Below are positions 49,801 through 57,123 of a stretch of 64,000 nucleotides of DNA, piece after piece. The position numbers and the translations under genes were made by a program. Below the pieces are notes generated by a model. The model was not told where the DNA came from, ran no database searches, and saw nothing but the letters and a program-made list of their open reading frames with translations. Source of the stretch: Candidatus Cloacimonadota bacterium (GTDB lineage Bacteria > Cloacimonadota > Cloacimonadia > Cloacimonadales > JAJBBL01). The DNA lies in contig JAHYIR010000005.1 of the NCBI GenBank assembly GCA_019429305.1, forward strand, positions 59,932 to 123,931, in the 5' to 3' direction. Numbering within the stretch: the stretch's first letter is position 1; every line of letters starts with the position of its first letter.

Positions 49801-51443
49801 CTCCCCATCACGAAAACTGGGAACCGATAGGTTTTTATGATTTGCTTGCACCCTCCGGTTTTCAGGGCTACTTTGACGGGAACAACTATACTATTCATAA
49901 TCTTTATGTTAATATAAACGATCCCACGATCAGTTCAATCGGGCTTTTCGGCTATCTGGAAAATGCCACGGTAAAAGACCTGTCTATCGTAAATGCTTCC
50001 ATATCGGGGTATTATAATATCGCCGGCACGCTTGCCGGAATAGCAGATAACTCAACTATCGTGAATTGTCACGTACAGGGTGTTATATCAACGATTGAGC
50101 GTGCAGCTGGCGGTCTGATAGGTAGCGTTGTTACGGGTACGATAACAGGTAGTTCGAGCATTGTTAATGTAACGGGGGATGATGATGTTGGCGGTTTGAT
50201 CGGTATGCTCTATGCCGGTGGCTCTGTTACCGATAGTTATTCTAATGGAACGGTTTCCGGATACTCTTATGTGGGTGGTCTTATCGGTCATTCTCTCGGC
50301 GCTGTCTCTTCAAGTTATTCCGAGGCTCAGATATGGGCAGATAACGGTGGTGCAGGGGGGCTAATAGGGGAATCAGCCGGAAATATAAATGAATGCTATG
50401 CTACGGGTGACGTGTCGGGAGAGGGTAGCGGTTTCGGTGGTTTAGTCGGTAACTCGGGGAGCAATATATTTGATAGTTATGCCACGGGCAATGTTACTGC
50501 TACGGAAAATGATGGTTGGTATGTAGGTGGTCTTGTCGGTTATCAATACTATGAAAGAGAGGTAGTTAACTGTCACGCTTCAGGTTCAGTTACAGGCTAT
50601 AGTTACACAGGTGGTTTAATAGGAAGATTAAGCTCAAGCCATATTCTAAACAGTCATTCAACATCATCAGCAACCGGTCTCTTTGCCGTCGGCGGTTTGG
50701 TTGGTCGATCCTATTCCGCGCATATCGAGAAGAGTTATGCACTAGGAACCATAATGAATTATGGTGGTACACGCAGTGGTGGTCTTGTCGGAATGATGGA
50801 GGGTGGCGAGATCAACGATTGCTATGCCAGAGGAACTGTTGAAGGAACTTGGGAAACAGGTGGACTTGTAGGATGGATAGATGAAGGAACTGTAGCAAAT
50901 TCTTATGCTACTGGAGCTCTTGAAGGTTTTTCAGATACTGTTGGCGGATTGATAGGCTTTATAGATAACGAGGGGTTAATATTTAACAGCTATTGGGATA
51001 TGGATACTACGACAAAAACTCAATCTGCTGGAGGAGAGGGTAGAACCACCTCCGAGATGACCTATCCCTATGCTGCTAACACCTATCAAAATTGGGATTT
51101 CGAATCCGTCTGGGGTGAAGATGTCAATCATCAGATCAACAACGGATATCCGTATCTCATAATAGATGAACCACCCATGGAGCTTGATCCTCCTTATGAT
51201 GTAACGATCGGGATATCAGACGGAATGATAATTCTTAGTTGGAGTGAAGTCGAAGGTGCAAACGGCTATATCATCGAAGCTTCATGGACTCCTTATGGAG
51301 ATTATAATGATATCAGTTCCAGCGGAACCTTTACTTACGAAGCGGGAATATACTATTGGTCTATTGCTATGTCTGAACCATATCTTTTCTTCCGGATCAG
51401 ATCTTCAATGCAAAGAATAATACCTCAGGAGTCAGAGTTTTAG
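40818..51443 (+). CDS. Giant exported GLUG/fibronectin-type protein, 3541 residues
   Basis: A signal peptide (KLFFFISIILVLCISSF after KPSI) leads into a roughly 170-residue N-terminal beta domain. Two fibronectin-type modules follow (about residues 212-390), then five units each made of a short InlB-type B repeat (SVAISPDNTGSVSG...; LEGFPGTGWQFISW...) and a GLUG block. From the second unit onward each also has one fibronectin-type module (YNVYRN...YYYVTVVY). The blocks alternate between two types, A-B-A-B-A. Each A block begins with GGFGT..PWEI and carries about ten GGLxG repeats; each B block begins with YFSGGDGS..NPWEI. The last 85 residues resemble the tail domain of two neighbouring exported proteins. 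The ATG at 40818 has CAGGAG seven bases upstream; an earlier in-frame start would bury the signal peptide. Probably a surface or secreted adhesin-like protein; the ligand is unknown. Confidence 0.86.
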   Translation: MLSSKKPSIKLFFFISIILVLCISSFTNLEATTVTIGSGTDTNTNWGVAPVNISYRSLRTQTIYTASELNTAGMMGQNVITALAYYVTDAPAYSLPDFRIRMRHTSAIDGTEHIEGPYQEVYFNSSYMPTAGGWNVIELSTAFVWNGVDNILVDTAFGYLWSTTASGRQRIYSQTNGMRYAGSSFGDQTNEETNAVVNYKPQIQFTYHPLVLPVPQNLTAIPGSMVIYLNWEEPEVTNRERVFQLIGYNIYREQTMINLNPIEITEYADYDVLNDVTYEYYVTALYVEGESEPSNIVEVIPEPLPVPQNLTATSGNGEIGLAWVPPDYEDNTGRDRNLILLGYNVYRDWVLINSELVLETTYNDTDLVIGASYLYFVTAVYNVDESFYSNPVQVTALGGLYNLSVAISPDNTGSVSGDTGEIYAGQSITFEAIPEAGYDLINWTYTPDPRNSVREVFSTDNPLTFTMPENDLHLVANFGSTSGFAGGFGTAERPWEIVNRIHLNLVRNHLGPSHGDKHFRLMNNIWFYMPPYQDENWEPFGFYDIIAPVAFEGTFDGGSNTIYYLWIDRPNQNFIGLFGYVKNATIVDLNLSDALVTSGDYGIGTLFGTIEDSEIINCHVQGEVSGSYTAIGGLAGSLLGGTITGCSANVTVNGHYDTGGLIGEINSQGKVSESHSLGSVYGYGTVGGLAGFSLGVLESSYSESNVTASAGNTGGLAGVSAGMITQCYATGVISAQGNNVGGLVGYSTGNIYSSFATGNVTATVNNGFHVGGLVGSQYHATGARFIINSHSTGTVNGYAYAGGLVGKLENGQVLSSYSSSSVSGSLWLGGLVGLMENGVIERSYALGNIPTAGGLKKGGLVGEMIDSEISNSYARGNINGSPELGGLIGVQDGGSVTNSYSTGTLPYSTTGIGGLIGAIDNDGIVNSSYWDTEASNIDQSAGGVGRSTSDMTQPYNFDTTFVNWDFINIWQADLNYDINNGYPYLNWQGGYFQYNPPLNLIAEAGDGVVDLFWDPPEYDEWRREIDLIFDNAGSRSFLGYNVYRNNNLINQDYIADSEYTDETVINGTTYYYYVTVVYSAFESLPSNTDYATPQVTTYTISMDINPPGAGTVTGYESEYEAGEEVTLEGFPGTGWQFISWTYQEEPEDIRELFSTDNPVIFVMPAHDLDLVANFEEYDYFSGGDGSEANPWEIRTPEELNAMRHYTSEIYTDKHFILMADIDLNLYPYNEGAGWEPIGNFNNNNTQNAFWGHFDGNSHTISNLYINRPTTNDVGLLGRVRDSNISNLSLVNVSVTGNNRTGGLIGNAQGTGYGITNCYVNGSVTGNQRTGGVIGSASEIDILDCRFWGMVTGDDNYIGGLGGYLAIGGIIDNSFSIVIVSGIEYVGGLIGLKSSGAINNCYASGSVNGVSRTGGLVGRFSSTTISNSYSNATVAGDFYIGGFAGSRANSSLVNCYAIGYVDAPEVFSGGLIGVIDGTGGTITSSYWNFETTGLTGNAGDGFGRTTDEMTHPYADNTYVGWDLTDIWVSDESYQINQGYPYLFWQDDSQNLTRPLNLSGNSSYGEVNLSWSAPDNISRVSLENLRENPVLLGYNVYRDWLQINDEIVENELFSDPDVLPGDNYLYFVTAVYDQGESNPSNLYEIRALGDPVNLTVIAQPGFAGSVAGYEGDLFVGQEVTLEAIPNYGYQFLNWSFVEALRLETESTREIFSTDNPVTFLMPEEDLNLIAYFGDTSGFSGGFGTSESPWEIRNRTELDLVRNYLGPAHGDKHFKLMNDLWFSSPPYHTLWESIGYYDIIAPVAFEGTFDGGGYLITNLIIESPYDSYVGLFGYVKNAFIFDLNLSNANVTGGNYGVGVLFGTIEDSEIVNCHVQGEVSGSYTAIGGLAGSLLSGTITGCTTDVTVDGHYDTGGLVGMIYGQGRVSESNSSGMVSGYSSVGGLAGFSLGVLESSHSSSGISATNGLAGGLVGQSVGLISQCYATGAVQGEGNSFGGLVGGSGGNIYNSYATGNVSTLYNNWYVGGLIGNQYNDTIVINCYATGVVNGDMNTGGLIGRLSTGEVTNSYSISTVTGEYGVGGLVGHLENGRIERCYALGSLNVLEGLRKGGLVGIMTDSQVSNSYARVPVNGFPPLGGLIGFQDGGSLTNSYSTGSLPYSVEGIGGLIGEIDNDGIVNYSYWDIDSSDIDVSAGGEGRSTSEMIYPYALNTYQGWDFADIWLVDTEGNNDGYPYLIWQEGLDYPPPLNLVALPGDGFVDLSWEVPVVRELSQTDVLSDMNQRNFLGYNIYRNNVVINQDIVTETQYTDYTVVNGTIYRYYITAIYTTGESIPSNIELTTPEATTYIVSVDINPAGAGSVTGSDLEYEEGVSVTLEAFPGTGWQFTNWTYQEAPEDMREMFSTDNPVIFSMPANDLYLTANFEEHNYFSGGDGSADNPWEIRTTDELNSIRHYIGQIYADQHFILMADIDLNVNPYNEGGGWEPIGNYNNNNIQNLFYGHLDGNDHHISNLYINRPSTDDVGLFGRVRDSHIRNISISNSQVTGRNNTGSLIGNYSGLDYGEVANVYGTGLVSGNENTGGLIGRAYRCYLNDSSFWGSVAGSSYTGGLVGYALSAQINGCYAAGYVEADNRLGGLVGVLGGGTLQESYALAEVSGEYYGGGLVGVRSNGTITRCYAIGNVVVPEPSGGGLVGSVEGSTGGVNDSYWNIETSGQTISAGGTGKNTEDMTYPYDIQTYVGWDFSEVWQADETYIINNGYPYLNWQDNIDLFTRPADLVAITANGTVSLSWDSYLPPARRSGADDRNDPVFIGYNVYRNWSQINIEIITEAVYTDEEVAIGNLYHYFVTAVYDQGESLPSNLIQIRALGESVYLTVSANPDFAGNIVGETENIRAGQLVSLEALPQGNAVFVNWTASGNLRTLNHNTREIFSNDNPLLFLMPENDLHLTANFRDDTGFAAGFGMEEYPWEITNITQLNLVREYIGPQHSDKHFRVMNNLWFFEPPHHENWEPIGFYDLLAPSGFQGYFDGNNYTIHNLYVNINDPTISSIGLFGYLENATVKDLSIVNASISGYYNIAGTLAGIADNSTIVNCHVQGVISTIERAAGGLIGSVVTGTITGSSSIVNVTGDDDVGGLIGMLYAGGSVTDSYSNGTVSGYSYVGGLIGHSLGAVSSSYSEAQIWADNGGAGGLIGESAGNINECYATGDVSGEGSGFGGLVGNSGSNIFDSYATGNVTATENDGWYVGGLVGYQYYEREVVNCHASGSVTGYSYTGGLIGRLSSSHILNSHSTSSATGLFAVGGLVGRSYSAHIEKSYALGTIMNYGGTRSGGLVGMMEGGEINDCYARGTVEGTWETGGLVGWIDEGTVANSYATGALEGFSDTVGGLIGFIDNEGLIFNSYWDMDTTTKTQSAGGEGRTTSEMTYPYAANTYQNWDFESVWGEDVNHQINNGYPYLIIDEPPMELDPPYDVTIGISDGMIILSWSEVEGANGYIIEASWTPYGDYNDISSSGTFTYEAGIYYWSIAMSEPYLFFRIRSSMQRIIPQESEF
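42258..43790 (+). repeat. GLUG block A1 of the giant protein
   Basis: Begins with GFAGGFGTAERPWEI, followed by about ten GGL(A/V/I)G units and closing with WDTEASNIDQSAGGVG and NGYPYLNW. Its order of segments is nearly the same as in A2: GTIEDSEI.NCHVQGEVSG and YTAIGGLAGSLL occur in both. Confidence 0.8.
44350..45470 (+). repeat. GLUG block B1 of the giant protein
   Basis: Begins with YFSGGDGSEANPWEI; has DKHFILMADIDLN and WEPIGNFNNNNTQ, and fewer GGLxG units than the A blocks. Closely matched by B2. Confidence 0.8.
46014..47530 (+). repeat. GLUG block A2 of the giant protein
   Basis: Begins with GFSGGFGTSESPWEI and parallels A1 unit by unit, down to matched short stretches such as GTIEDSEI and EGRSTSEM at its end. 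Confidence 0.8.
48074..49110 (+). repeat. GLUG block B2 of the giant protein
   Basis: Begins with YFSGGDGSADNPWEI and repeats the B1 plan: HFILMADIDLNVNPYNEG, WEPIGNYNNNNIQ, NLYINRPSTDDVG. Confidence 0.8.
49651..51180 (+). repeat. GLUG block A3 of the giant protein
   Basis: Begins with GFAAGFGMEEYPWEI. It follows the A plan (NCHVQGVIS, SHSTSSATG) but is more diverged from A1 and A2 than those are from each other. The C-terminal tail domain follows. Confidence 0.8.
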
Positions 51444-52088
51444 CTAATATAAGCTAGCAAACTATTTATAAGAAGTAACAACAGGTCGGTTTATCAGTGT
51501 AGAAATTACCGATCTTTGGATAGGTCAAGGTTCTTTTTGTATAGTTATTCGAAAGATATTCTACGCTAATTTCTTATTCATAACGAAAAAGATGGGCAAT
51601 ACAATATAAAGAAAATTATTCTGAAAAAAAGAGAACTTACATCCCCCGGTAATTGGTTTTCATAGTGCAAGATAGTTTTACCGGTACTTGTTATGACAGC
51701 GTGTAAATGTGTAATTTTTTATATGACATCACCTTTCGAAAACAAGTATCTTTTTATGAAAAGTAGTAGTACATTTGCCATTCAAGAGAAACCTCTATCC
51801 CCTTTTTGTCATGCCGAGCAAAGTCAAGGTATCTTATCGCTCAGGTTGGTAAAGCAAAAATAATTTTGCTTTTTAATGAGAGACGGTTTTGAGATCTCTC
51901 CATTTCGAAAGATTCACTATCATGCCTCTTTCTCCAGTCGAGATGAGAATAGTGAGTTGCTGTTTAAAACAGAGGAATGATAGGAACAAAGAAAAGACTT
52001 GACGAAAAGGATTTATATGAAAGAATAACTTCGAGTTTTCAATTTTAACATTTATTAGAAATCAATCAGACAAAACCTTGGAGTAGAA
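51444..52088. other. Intergenic region after the giant gene
   Basis: 645 bp without a supported gene. It holds a degenerate inverted-repeat-like element at 51808-51950. GGAGTAG lies just upstream of the ATG at 52089. No terminator with a T-run is evident behind the giant gene. Confidence 0.5.
51808..51950. repeat. Degenerate dispersed-repeat-like element
   Basis: The left part GTCATGCCGAGCAAAGTCAA and the right part GATCTCTCCATTTCGAAAG with CCAGTCGAGATGAGAAT look like the decayed ends of a short dispersed intergenic element of the GTCATGCTGAGCGAAGTCGA type seen in many genomes of the Bacteroidota group. Only one copy is in this window, so this rests on recalled resemblance. Confidence 0.4.
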
Positions 52089-52298
52089 ATGAATAATGCA
52101 CGGATAGAAGAGCTTAGAGAGCAGGTGTTTAGTATCTGTCAGAAACTGACTAGTTTACGACCACCGATAGATCTGAAGTCCAAGAAAGCAGACGAGACCT
52201 TACGTTACTGGTTACCGGAGATATCTTGGAAAGAAATCGAACTATTTAAAAAAGAGTATATCTCTCAATCAGAATCTGCTTCAGGCAAAGAGGCTTAA
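52089..52298 (+). CDS. Small hypothetical protein
   Basis: An unrecognised 69-aa soluble protein, predicted helical, with charged ends and a central RPPIDLKSKKADETLRYWLPE segment. GGAG precedes the ATG with normal spacing. The DUF2851 gene starts 41 bp later in the same direction, so the two may form a unit. Confidence 0.6.
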   Translation: MNNARIEELREQVFSICQKLTSLRPPIDLKSKKADETLRYWLPEISWKEIELFKKEYISQSESASGKEA

Positions 52299-52338
52299 AT
52301 ATATCAACCCTCAGGTTGATCAATAATAGGATAAACTA

Positions 52339-53655
52339 GTGGAGTTTTCCGAAAGATTACTCTATCACATTTGGGATGCTCAGCATCTGGTAAAGAATCC
52401 CGAAACAGTTAGCGGGAAGAGAATCCAGATCATGTTCCCGGGACAATGGAATACAGACAGAGGACCGGACTTTCGCAATGTAATCTTAGAAATTGAGGGC
52501 AAAGTGTTGAGAGGAGATGCCGAGATCCATCTCCAAACTTATGATTGGATAGCCCATCACCATAATGAAGATGTAAATTATAATAGTGTAGTTCTGCACA
52601 TAGTTTATGAGCATAACGGTCAATATCCTCAAACAATAACAGAAGATGGTAATCAGGTTGAAATACTGGAGTTAAAACACTATTTAGACGAAGATATAAC
52701 CAAACTGATCAAAAGATATGATGACTCTTATGATCACCATCAAGATTTTTGCAGTTTCTTTGCCGGATTAGATGAACAGATCACCCCTCTTGTTTTGTCG
52801 AAATTGGGTACTTTACGAATGGAAAAGAAGATCAAGAGATATGCTGCCGAACTCTATTTCTCTGATTTTAATCAGCTTATCTATCAGGGTATAATGGAAG
52901 CGGCAGGTTACAATAAAAACAGCTACAATTTCTTACAATTGGCAATACAATTTCCCTACGTAGATCTACTGAACTGGTATAAGCAAGGAATGACGAATAA
53001 TGATCTGGTTGCTATCTGGATATGGGGTTCAGGTCTGGAGAGACACATACCCAATGTAGTTGACAATGAGAAAAAGGAATTGTGGAAAAGGCACTTTGAG
53101 CAGCAAGAGTTTTCGAACAAGATGATTGATCTGCAGTGGAACCTGTTCAGGATCAGACCTGCAAACCATCCGGTTATTCGTCTTCTGCAAGTTGCTGGAG
53201 TAATCTACAAGAGTTTAAGCGATTCATTAATAAACTGCTTTGTTAATATCTTTGCTACCACCAGCAATGCGGATGTAATTAAAGAGATCAGAAACAATAT
53301 GCATAAGCTGTTTGATAATGATACTTTACCGAAGTATTATCGTATCGGACAGAATCGTCTTGATATTATTCTCATTAATGTGCTGATCCCTATACTGATC
53401 CTCTTTGGCGAGAAGATGGGCTATCAAAAGCTGAAATCAAAGGGTTGGGAAATATATCAAAGTTATTCGGGGCTTCCTTCTAATTATATAGAACAATTAG
53501 TCGGCAAAAAGTATCTTAATATTCCGCAACAAAAACTGATCGGTAAGAAAGCTGTATATCAACAGGGTATACTCAAGATCTATAACGATTTTTGTAGATA
53601 TCATAATTGTGAGTTTTGTGAGACCTATAAGAAGAATCTTATTCTCAGCATGTAG
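52339..53655 (+). CDS. DUF2851 family protein
   Basis: A 438-aa protein. The opening (FSERLLYHIWDAQHL, then MFPGQWNTDRGPDFRNVIL and GDAEIHLQTYDWIAHHHN) matches the DUF2851 family, found mainly in Bacteroidota and relatives. GD.EIH....W..H.H looks like a metal or nuclease-type site, but I know of no demonstrated activity. A CEFC pair occurs at the C-terminus. Start is GTG at 52339, an unusual choice supported by the family-like N-terminus. No strong ribosome-binding site precedes it. Confidence 0.82.
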   Translation: MEFSERLLYHIWDAQHLVKNPETVSGKRIQIMFPGQWNTDRGPDFRNVILEIEGKVLRGDAEIHLQTYDWIAHHHNEDVNYNSVVLHIVYEHNGQYPQTITEDGNQVEILELKHYLDEDITKLIKRYDDSYDHHQDFCSFFAGLDEQITPLVLSKLGTLRMEKKIKRYAAELYFSDFNQLIYQGIMEAAGYNKNSYNFLQLAIQFPYVDLLNWYKQGMTNNDLVAIWIWGSGLERHIPNVVDNEKKELWKRHFEQQEFSNKMIDLQWNLFRIRPANHPVIRLLQVAGVIYKSLSDSLINCFVNIFATTSNADVIKEIRNNMHKLFDNDTLPKYYRIGQNRLDIILINVLIPILILFGEKMGYQKLKSKGWEIYQSYSGLPSNYIEQLVGKKYLNIPQQKLIGKKAVYQQGILKIYNDFCRYHNCEFCETYKKNLILSM

Positions 53656-53742
53656 TATAGTGTTTGTCCTTTTCATAATAACTATAGACAAAAAGTTTGC
53701 TATTAGGTAATTGGGGGTATCTTAACTTTATAAGGTATAATA

Positions 53743-56700
53743 ATGATCAAGAAAGGGAATCAGGACATTACCAAGGTATCATCAACTCACCGTAAAAAGA
53801 TCATTGAAATGATCGCCCGTTTCTACATTATATTATTGAAATCTGATGTAGAGATCAACCCCTTTGAAATAAACATGTTCTATTCTCTATTAGAGAATCT
53901 CTTTACAGATGAAAATATTTCTTGGGAAGAACAGATCAGCCAGTTATCAGATGCACAATTAGATATGGATGAGGTTACCAGCTATCTCAATCGGAATCTA
54001 ATAACTCTCGATAAGATAAGACTACTGTTAAGTTTGATGATTTTGGCAAATGCCGATAATGAGTTTACAGTTGCCGAAGTAACTAAGATCCTTGATATAG
54101 CCAAGAAGTTCAATGTTGATACTGATAACTTCCTTGAATTAATGGAAGCAATAGAAAAGGATAGTCAGGAATTAGTTTCAATCGGGGGATTTCGCTATAT
54201 AGGGCATACCAGCAGAGCTATTTTCCGTGATTATCTTCTTATTGGTACTGGTGAAAGTAGCCACATTCGTTTTCAGGATAAAAAGCTGGCAGCAAATGAA
54301 TTGCTTATGATGGTCATAGATGATTATATCTTTATTGGAACAAGCAATAATTCTACTAGTTACCTTAACGGTAAATTACTACTACCTAACCGATTGTATT
54401 TTTTTCCATCCGGTGGTGTATTGATGGTCGGTAATTTACAATTTAATTATCGGCATTTGCAAAAGATATTCAGAACCCGCAAGATCTATGATGTCATAGA
54501 TTTCAAAAAACGGGATTATGATTTTAAGCTCATAAACGACCATAATTCTTATTCTATTATTGTTTACAGTGGCACTGTATTTCGTAATGGTAGGGAACTC
54601 CCCATTAATCGTGAGATTCATCTCAAATTTGATGACACTCTCCAGATTAAAGGTTATCAACCCTTCACGATGCTAAACGTCATAGAAGAGCGGGAAAATA
54701 TTGGTACCGAAGTTCTTTATCCCGAAAAACTTTTTGTAAACCTCCATAATAATTACCTTACTGCAACTCAGGAAGAGACTCCTCACTCAGTAGTAACGAT
54801 GGGTGTCGAAAACAATGAGATCTTTATCGAAACAGTCAAAAAGGGTTGGGAACTCTTTTTGAATAATCAACCGGTAACAGAGAAGACCAAATATCATCTG
54901 AACCGTGATATACTAACGCTAAGTAAAACAGAATATAGCCAAAAGGATAGCAAAGAAAGATCATTACTGATGTTTCGTTGGCAACAGGGCTTGTTTCGAG
55001 AACAGTTTATTATCAACAACTATTTCGATATTGTGGTCATACCTTTTGAAATAGAACAGATCAGGGCTATTGATATCAAGCATTATTTCAAGGATGGAAC
55101 ACTGGCACTGGATGGTATTTCTCTGACTGCCCAAAAGGGAGAAATAATAGCCATAATGGGTAAAAGCGGTAGTGGAAAATCAACTCTCTTGAAATCGATC
55201 AGTGCTGATATAGTTCCTCGTTATGGACGTGTGTTAATAAATAATGACGACCTATACGATAATCTCTACTTCTACGCTCAGCATATAGGATATGTACCGC
55301 AGGAAGATCTTCTATTCCCTAATTTAACGGTCTATGAGAATTTGTTTTACCGCGGTAAATTAATACTTCCCGGTATTTTAAAAGATATTTTGGATAGAAA
55401 AGTTATCGGTATTCTGACCCAAATGAATCTTGTTCATCGTCGCAATACAAAAGTTGGAGAGATCAATGAGAGTTTACTGAGCGGAGGGGAACGAAAACGG
55501 CTGAATATTGCTCTAGAGTTGTTATTTGAACCGACTCTCATTATCTGCGACGAACCAACGACCGGTCTCTCTTCTACTGACTCTGAACAAATCGTTGATA
55601 TTCTAAAGAATTATTCTGATCAGGGGAAGATCGTCATAATCACGATACACCAACCGAACCCCAACATATTTGAAAAAATAAACAAGGTCTTAGTAATGGA
55701 TATGGGGGGTAAACCAGTCTATTTTGGAGATTGTGACGAAGTATTTTCCTATTTTGATCATGAGGTAGAGCAAATTGAATATAGGCGAGAAGAGATAGAG
55801 AAGAAACGAAATCAGAGAATGCCCGATTTTTTTCAGGACATCATTGATTATCCTCAATATAATGAGAGTAATGAGAAGATTTATGAGCAGATAGACCAGA
55901 CGCTCATTCCCCGTCGCAAATTCTCACCAAATTATTGGCGTGATAAATACAAACGTAAGCAGTTATTTGAATTGATCAGTTTTGAAACAGAGCAAAAGAA
56001 GAACATCAAGACCAAGAAAGAGATCTCTCGCAAGAAGATGCCTCTTACAGGGCATCTCTCTCAATTTATGACCTATCTGAAGAGAAATGTCCTGATGAAG
56101 CTACGCAACAGAACGAATCTCTTCATTACTTTTGCCGAAGCTCCCCTTTTAGGAATAATAATTGCCTTTATCCTGCGAATTTCTTTGGAGGGTGAAGGAT
56201 ATAACTATCATCATAATGCCAATATAGCCGTGTATCTTTTTGTTTCGCTCATCGTCTTTATCTTTCTTGGGCTCTCCAACAGCATTGAAGAGATCATGGG
56301 GGAGAGAAAGACTATCCAACGGGAAAAGGTGCTCAATCTTAAGCTTAGTTACTTTCTTACCTCAAAAATAATCGCCTTAGCGATCTTTACTCTCGTTCAG
56401 GTTATTCTTTATTATCTAGTCAGTAGTGTTATTCTGCAACTTCCCGGTCTGATTTTTATCAATATTGTCTATTTTTTCTTTGCTGGTTTGATAGGATATT
56501 CACTCGGATTATTGATCTCTTCATTTATCAACAATCGTAAGGCAATAATAAATGTCTTGCCCTTGATCCTGATCCCGCAGATCATCTTTGGAGGAGCCAT
56601 AATTCTTTATGAAAATATGAATCCGCAACTGACGGTCAGAAAATCCAGTACTATCCCTGAGGTAGTACAATTTATCCCATCCAGATGGTTATTCGAAGGT

Positions 56701-57093
56701 TTAGTTACTGCTCAGTCAAGGTTGAACAGCTATAATTACAACATCCAGCGTCAGGATAGAAAAAGGTTGACATTAGTAGAGAAGATTAGAAATAATAAAA
56801 TCAATGATGAAGAATATATTAGGTCTTTAGACGATTTGAGCAGAAAGAAGGCAGAGATTGCCCGTAAATATCCTAAAGAACAACATACAAATTACAATAT
56901 CGAATTGATAGTCAATTTTATGGATGGAAGATTTCTCAATAGCGGTAAGAATGTCTTTCTATCCAGTTGGAAAAAGGTAGGTGAACAGAGATTTGTAACC
57001 TATTATTTCAATCTGCTCATCCTCTTTTTCTATACGATAGTAATTAATTTTGCTACCTTAGTGAAATTGAAGTATTTTTTTAAGGAACGATAA
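53743..57093 (+). CDS. TerB-like/FHA-like/ABCG-type transporter fusion
   Basis: A single 1116-aa chain. Residues 1-145 are helical and acidic, resembling a TerB-type domain. Residues about 155-430 carry three beta-rich FHA-like segments (LIGTGESSHIRFQD; IIVYSGTVFRNGREL; VVTMGVENNEIFIE). The first lacks the usual GR and SxxH residues. An ABC ATPase follows: GKSGSGKST at about 473, LLSGGERKR at about 579 and IICDEPTTGL at about 600, with an ABCG-like linker. Six or so membrane helices (about 800-1110) form the ABC2-type permease. The ATPase-then-permease order is that of ABCG half-transporters, so it probably dimerises. The cargo is unknown. The neighbour at 57124 follows after 30 bp. Confidence 0.88.
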   Translation: MIKKGNQDITKVSSTHRKKIIEMIARFYIILLKSDVEINPFEINMFYSLLENLFTDENISWEEQISQLSDAQLDMDEVTSYLNRNLITLDKIRLLLSLMILANADNEFTVAEVTKILDIAKKFNVDTDNFLELMEAIEKDSQELVSIGGFRYIGHTSRAIFRDYLLIGTGESSHIRFQDKKLAANELLMMVIDDYIFIGTSNNSTSYLNGKLLLPNRLYFFPSGGVLMVGNLQFNYRHLQKIFRTRKIYDVIDFKKRDYDFKLINDHNSYSIIVYSGTVFRNGRELPINREIHLKFDDTLQIKGYQPFTMLNVIEERENIGTEVLYPEKLFVNLHNNYLTATQEETPHSVVTMGVENNEIFIETVKKGWELFLNNQPVTEKTKYHLNRDILTLSKTEYSQKDSKERSLLMFRWQQGLFREQFIINNYFDIVVIPFEIEQIRAIDIKHYFKDGTLALDGISLTAQKGEIIAIMGKSGSGKSTLLKSISADIVPRYGRVLINNDDLYDNLYFYAQHIGYVPQEDLLFPNLTVYENLFYRGKLILPGILKDILDRKVIGILTQMNLVHRRNTKVGEINESLLSGGERKRLNIALELLFEPTLIICDEPTTGLSSTDSEQIVDILKNYSDQGKIVIITIHQPNPNIFEKINKVLVMDMGGKPVYFGDCDEVFSYFDHEVEQIEYRREEIEKKRNQRMPDFFQDIIDYPQYNESNEKIYEQIDQTLIPRRKFSPNYWRDKYKRKQLFELISFETEQKKNIKTKKEISRKKMPLTGHLSQFMTYLKRNVLMKLRNRTNLFITFAEAPLLGIIIAFILRISLEGEGYNYHHNANIAVYLFVSLIVFIFLGLSNSIEEIMGERKTIQREKVLNLKLSYFLTSKIIALAIFTLVQVILYYLVSSVILQLPGLIFINIVYFFFAGLIGYSLGLLISSFINNRKAIINVLPLILIPQIIFGGAIILYENMNPQLTVRKSSTIPEVVQFIPSRWLFEGLVTAQSRLNSYNYNIQRQDRKRLTLVEKIRNNKINDEEYIRSLDDLSRKKAEIARKYPKEQHTNYNIELIVNFMDGRFLNSGKNVFLSSWKKVGEQRFVTYYFNLLILFFYTIVINFATLVKLKYFFKER

Positions 57094-57123
57094 TAAAAAC
57101 TCTTAGATGAATAAGGAGGAGTT

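Noticed and set aside
42258..51180. Repeats of the giant gene as a CRISPR or tandem satellite array
   Set aside because: The repeats stay in one open frame, vary in sequence and code for GGLxG protein motifs.
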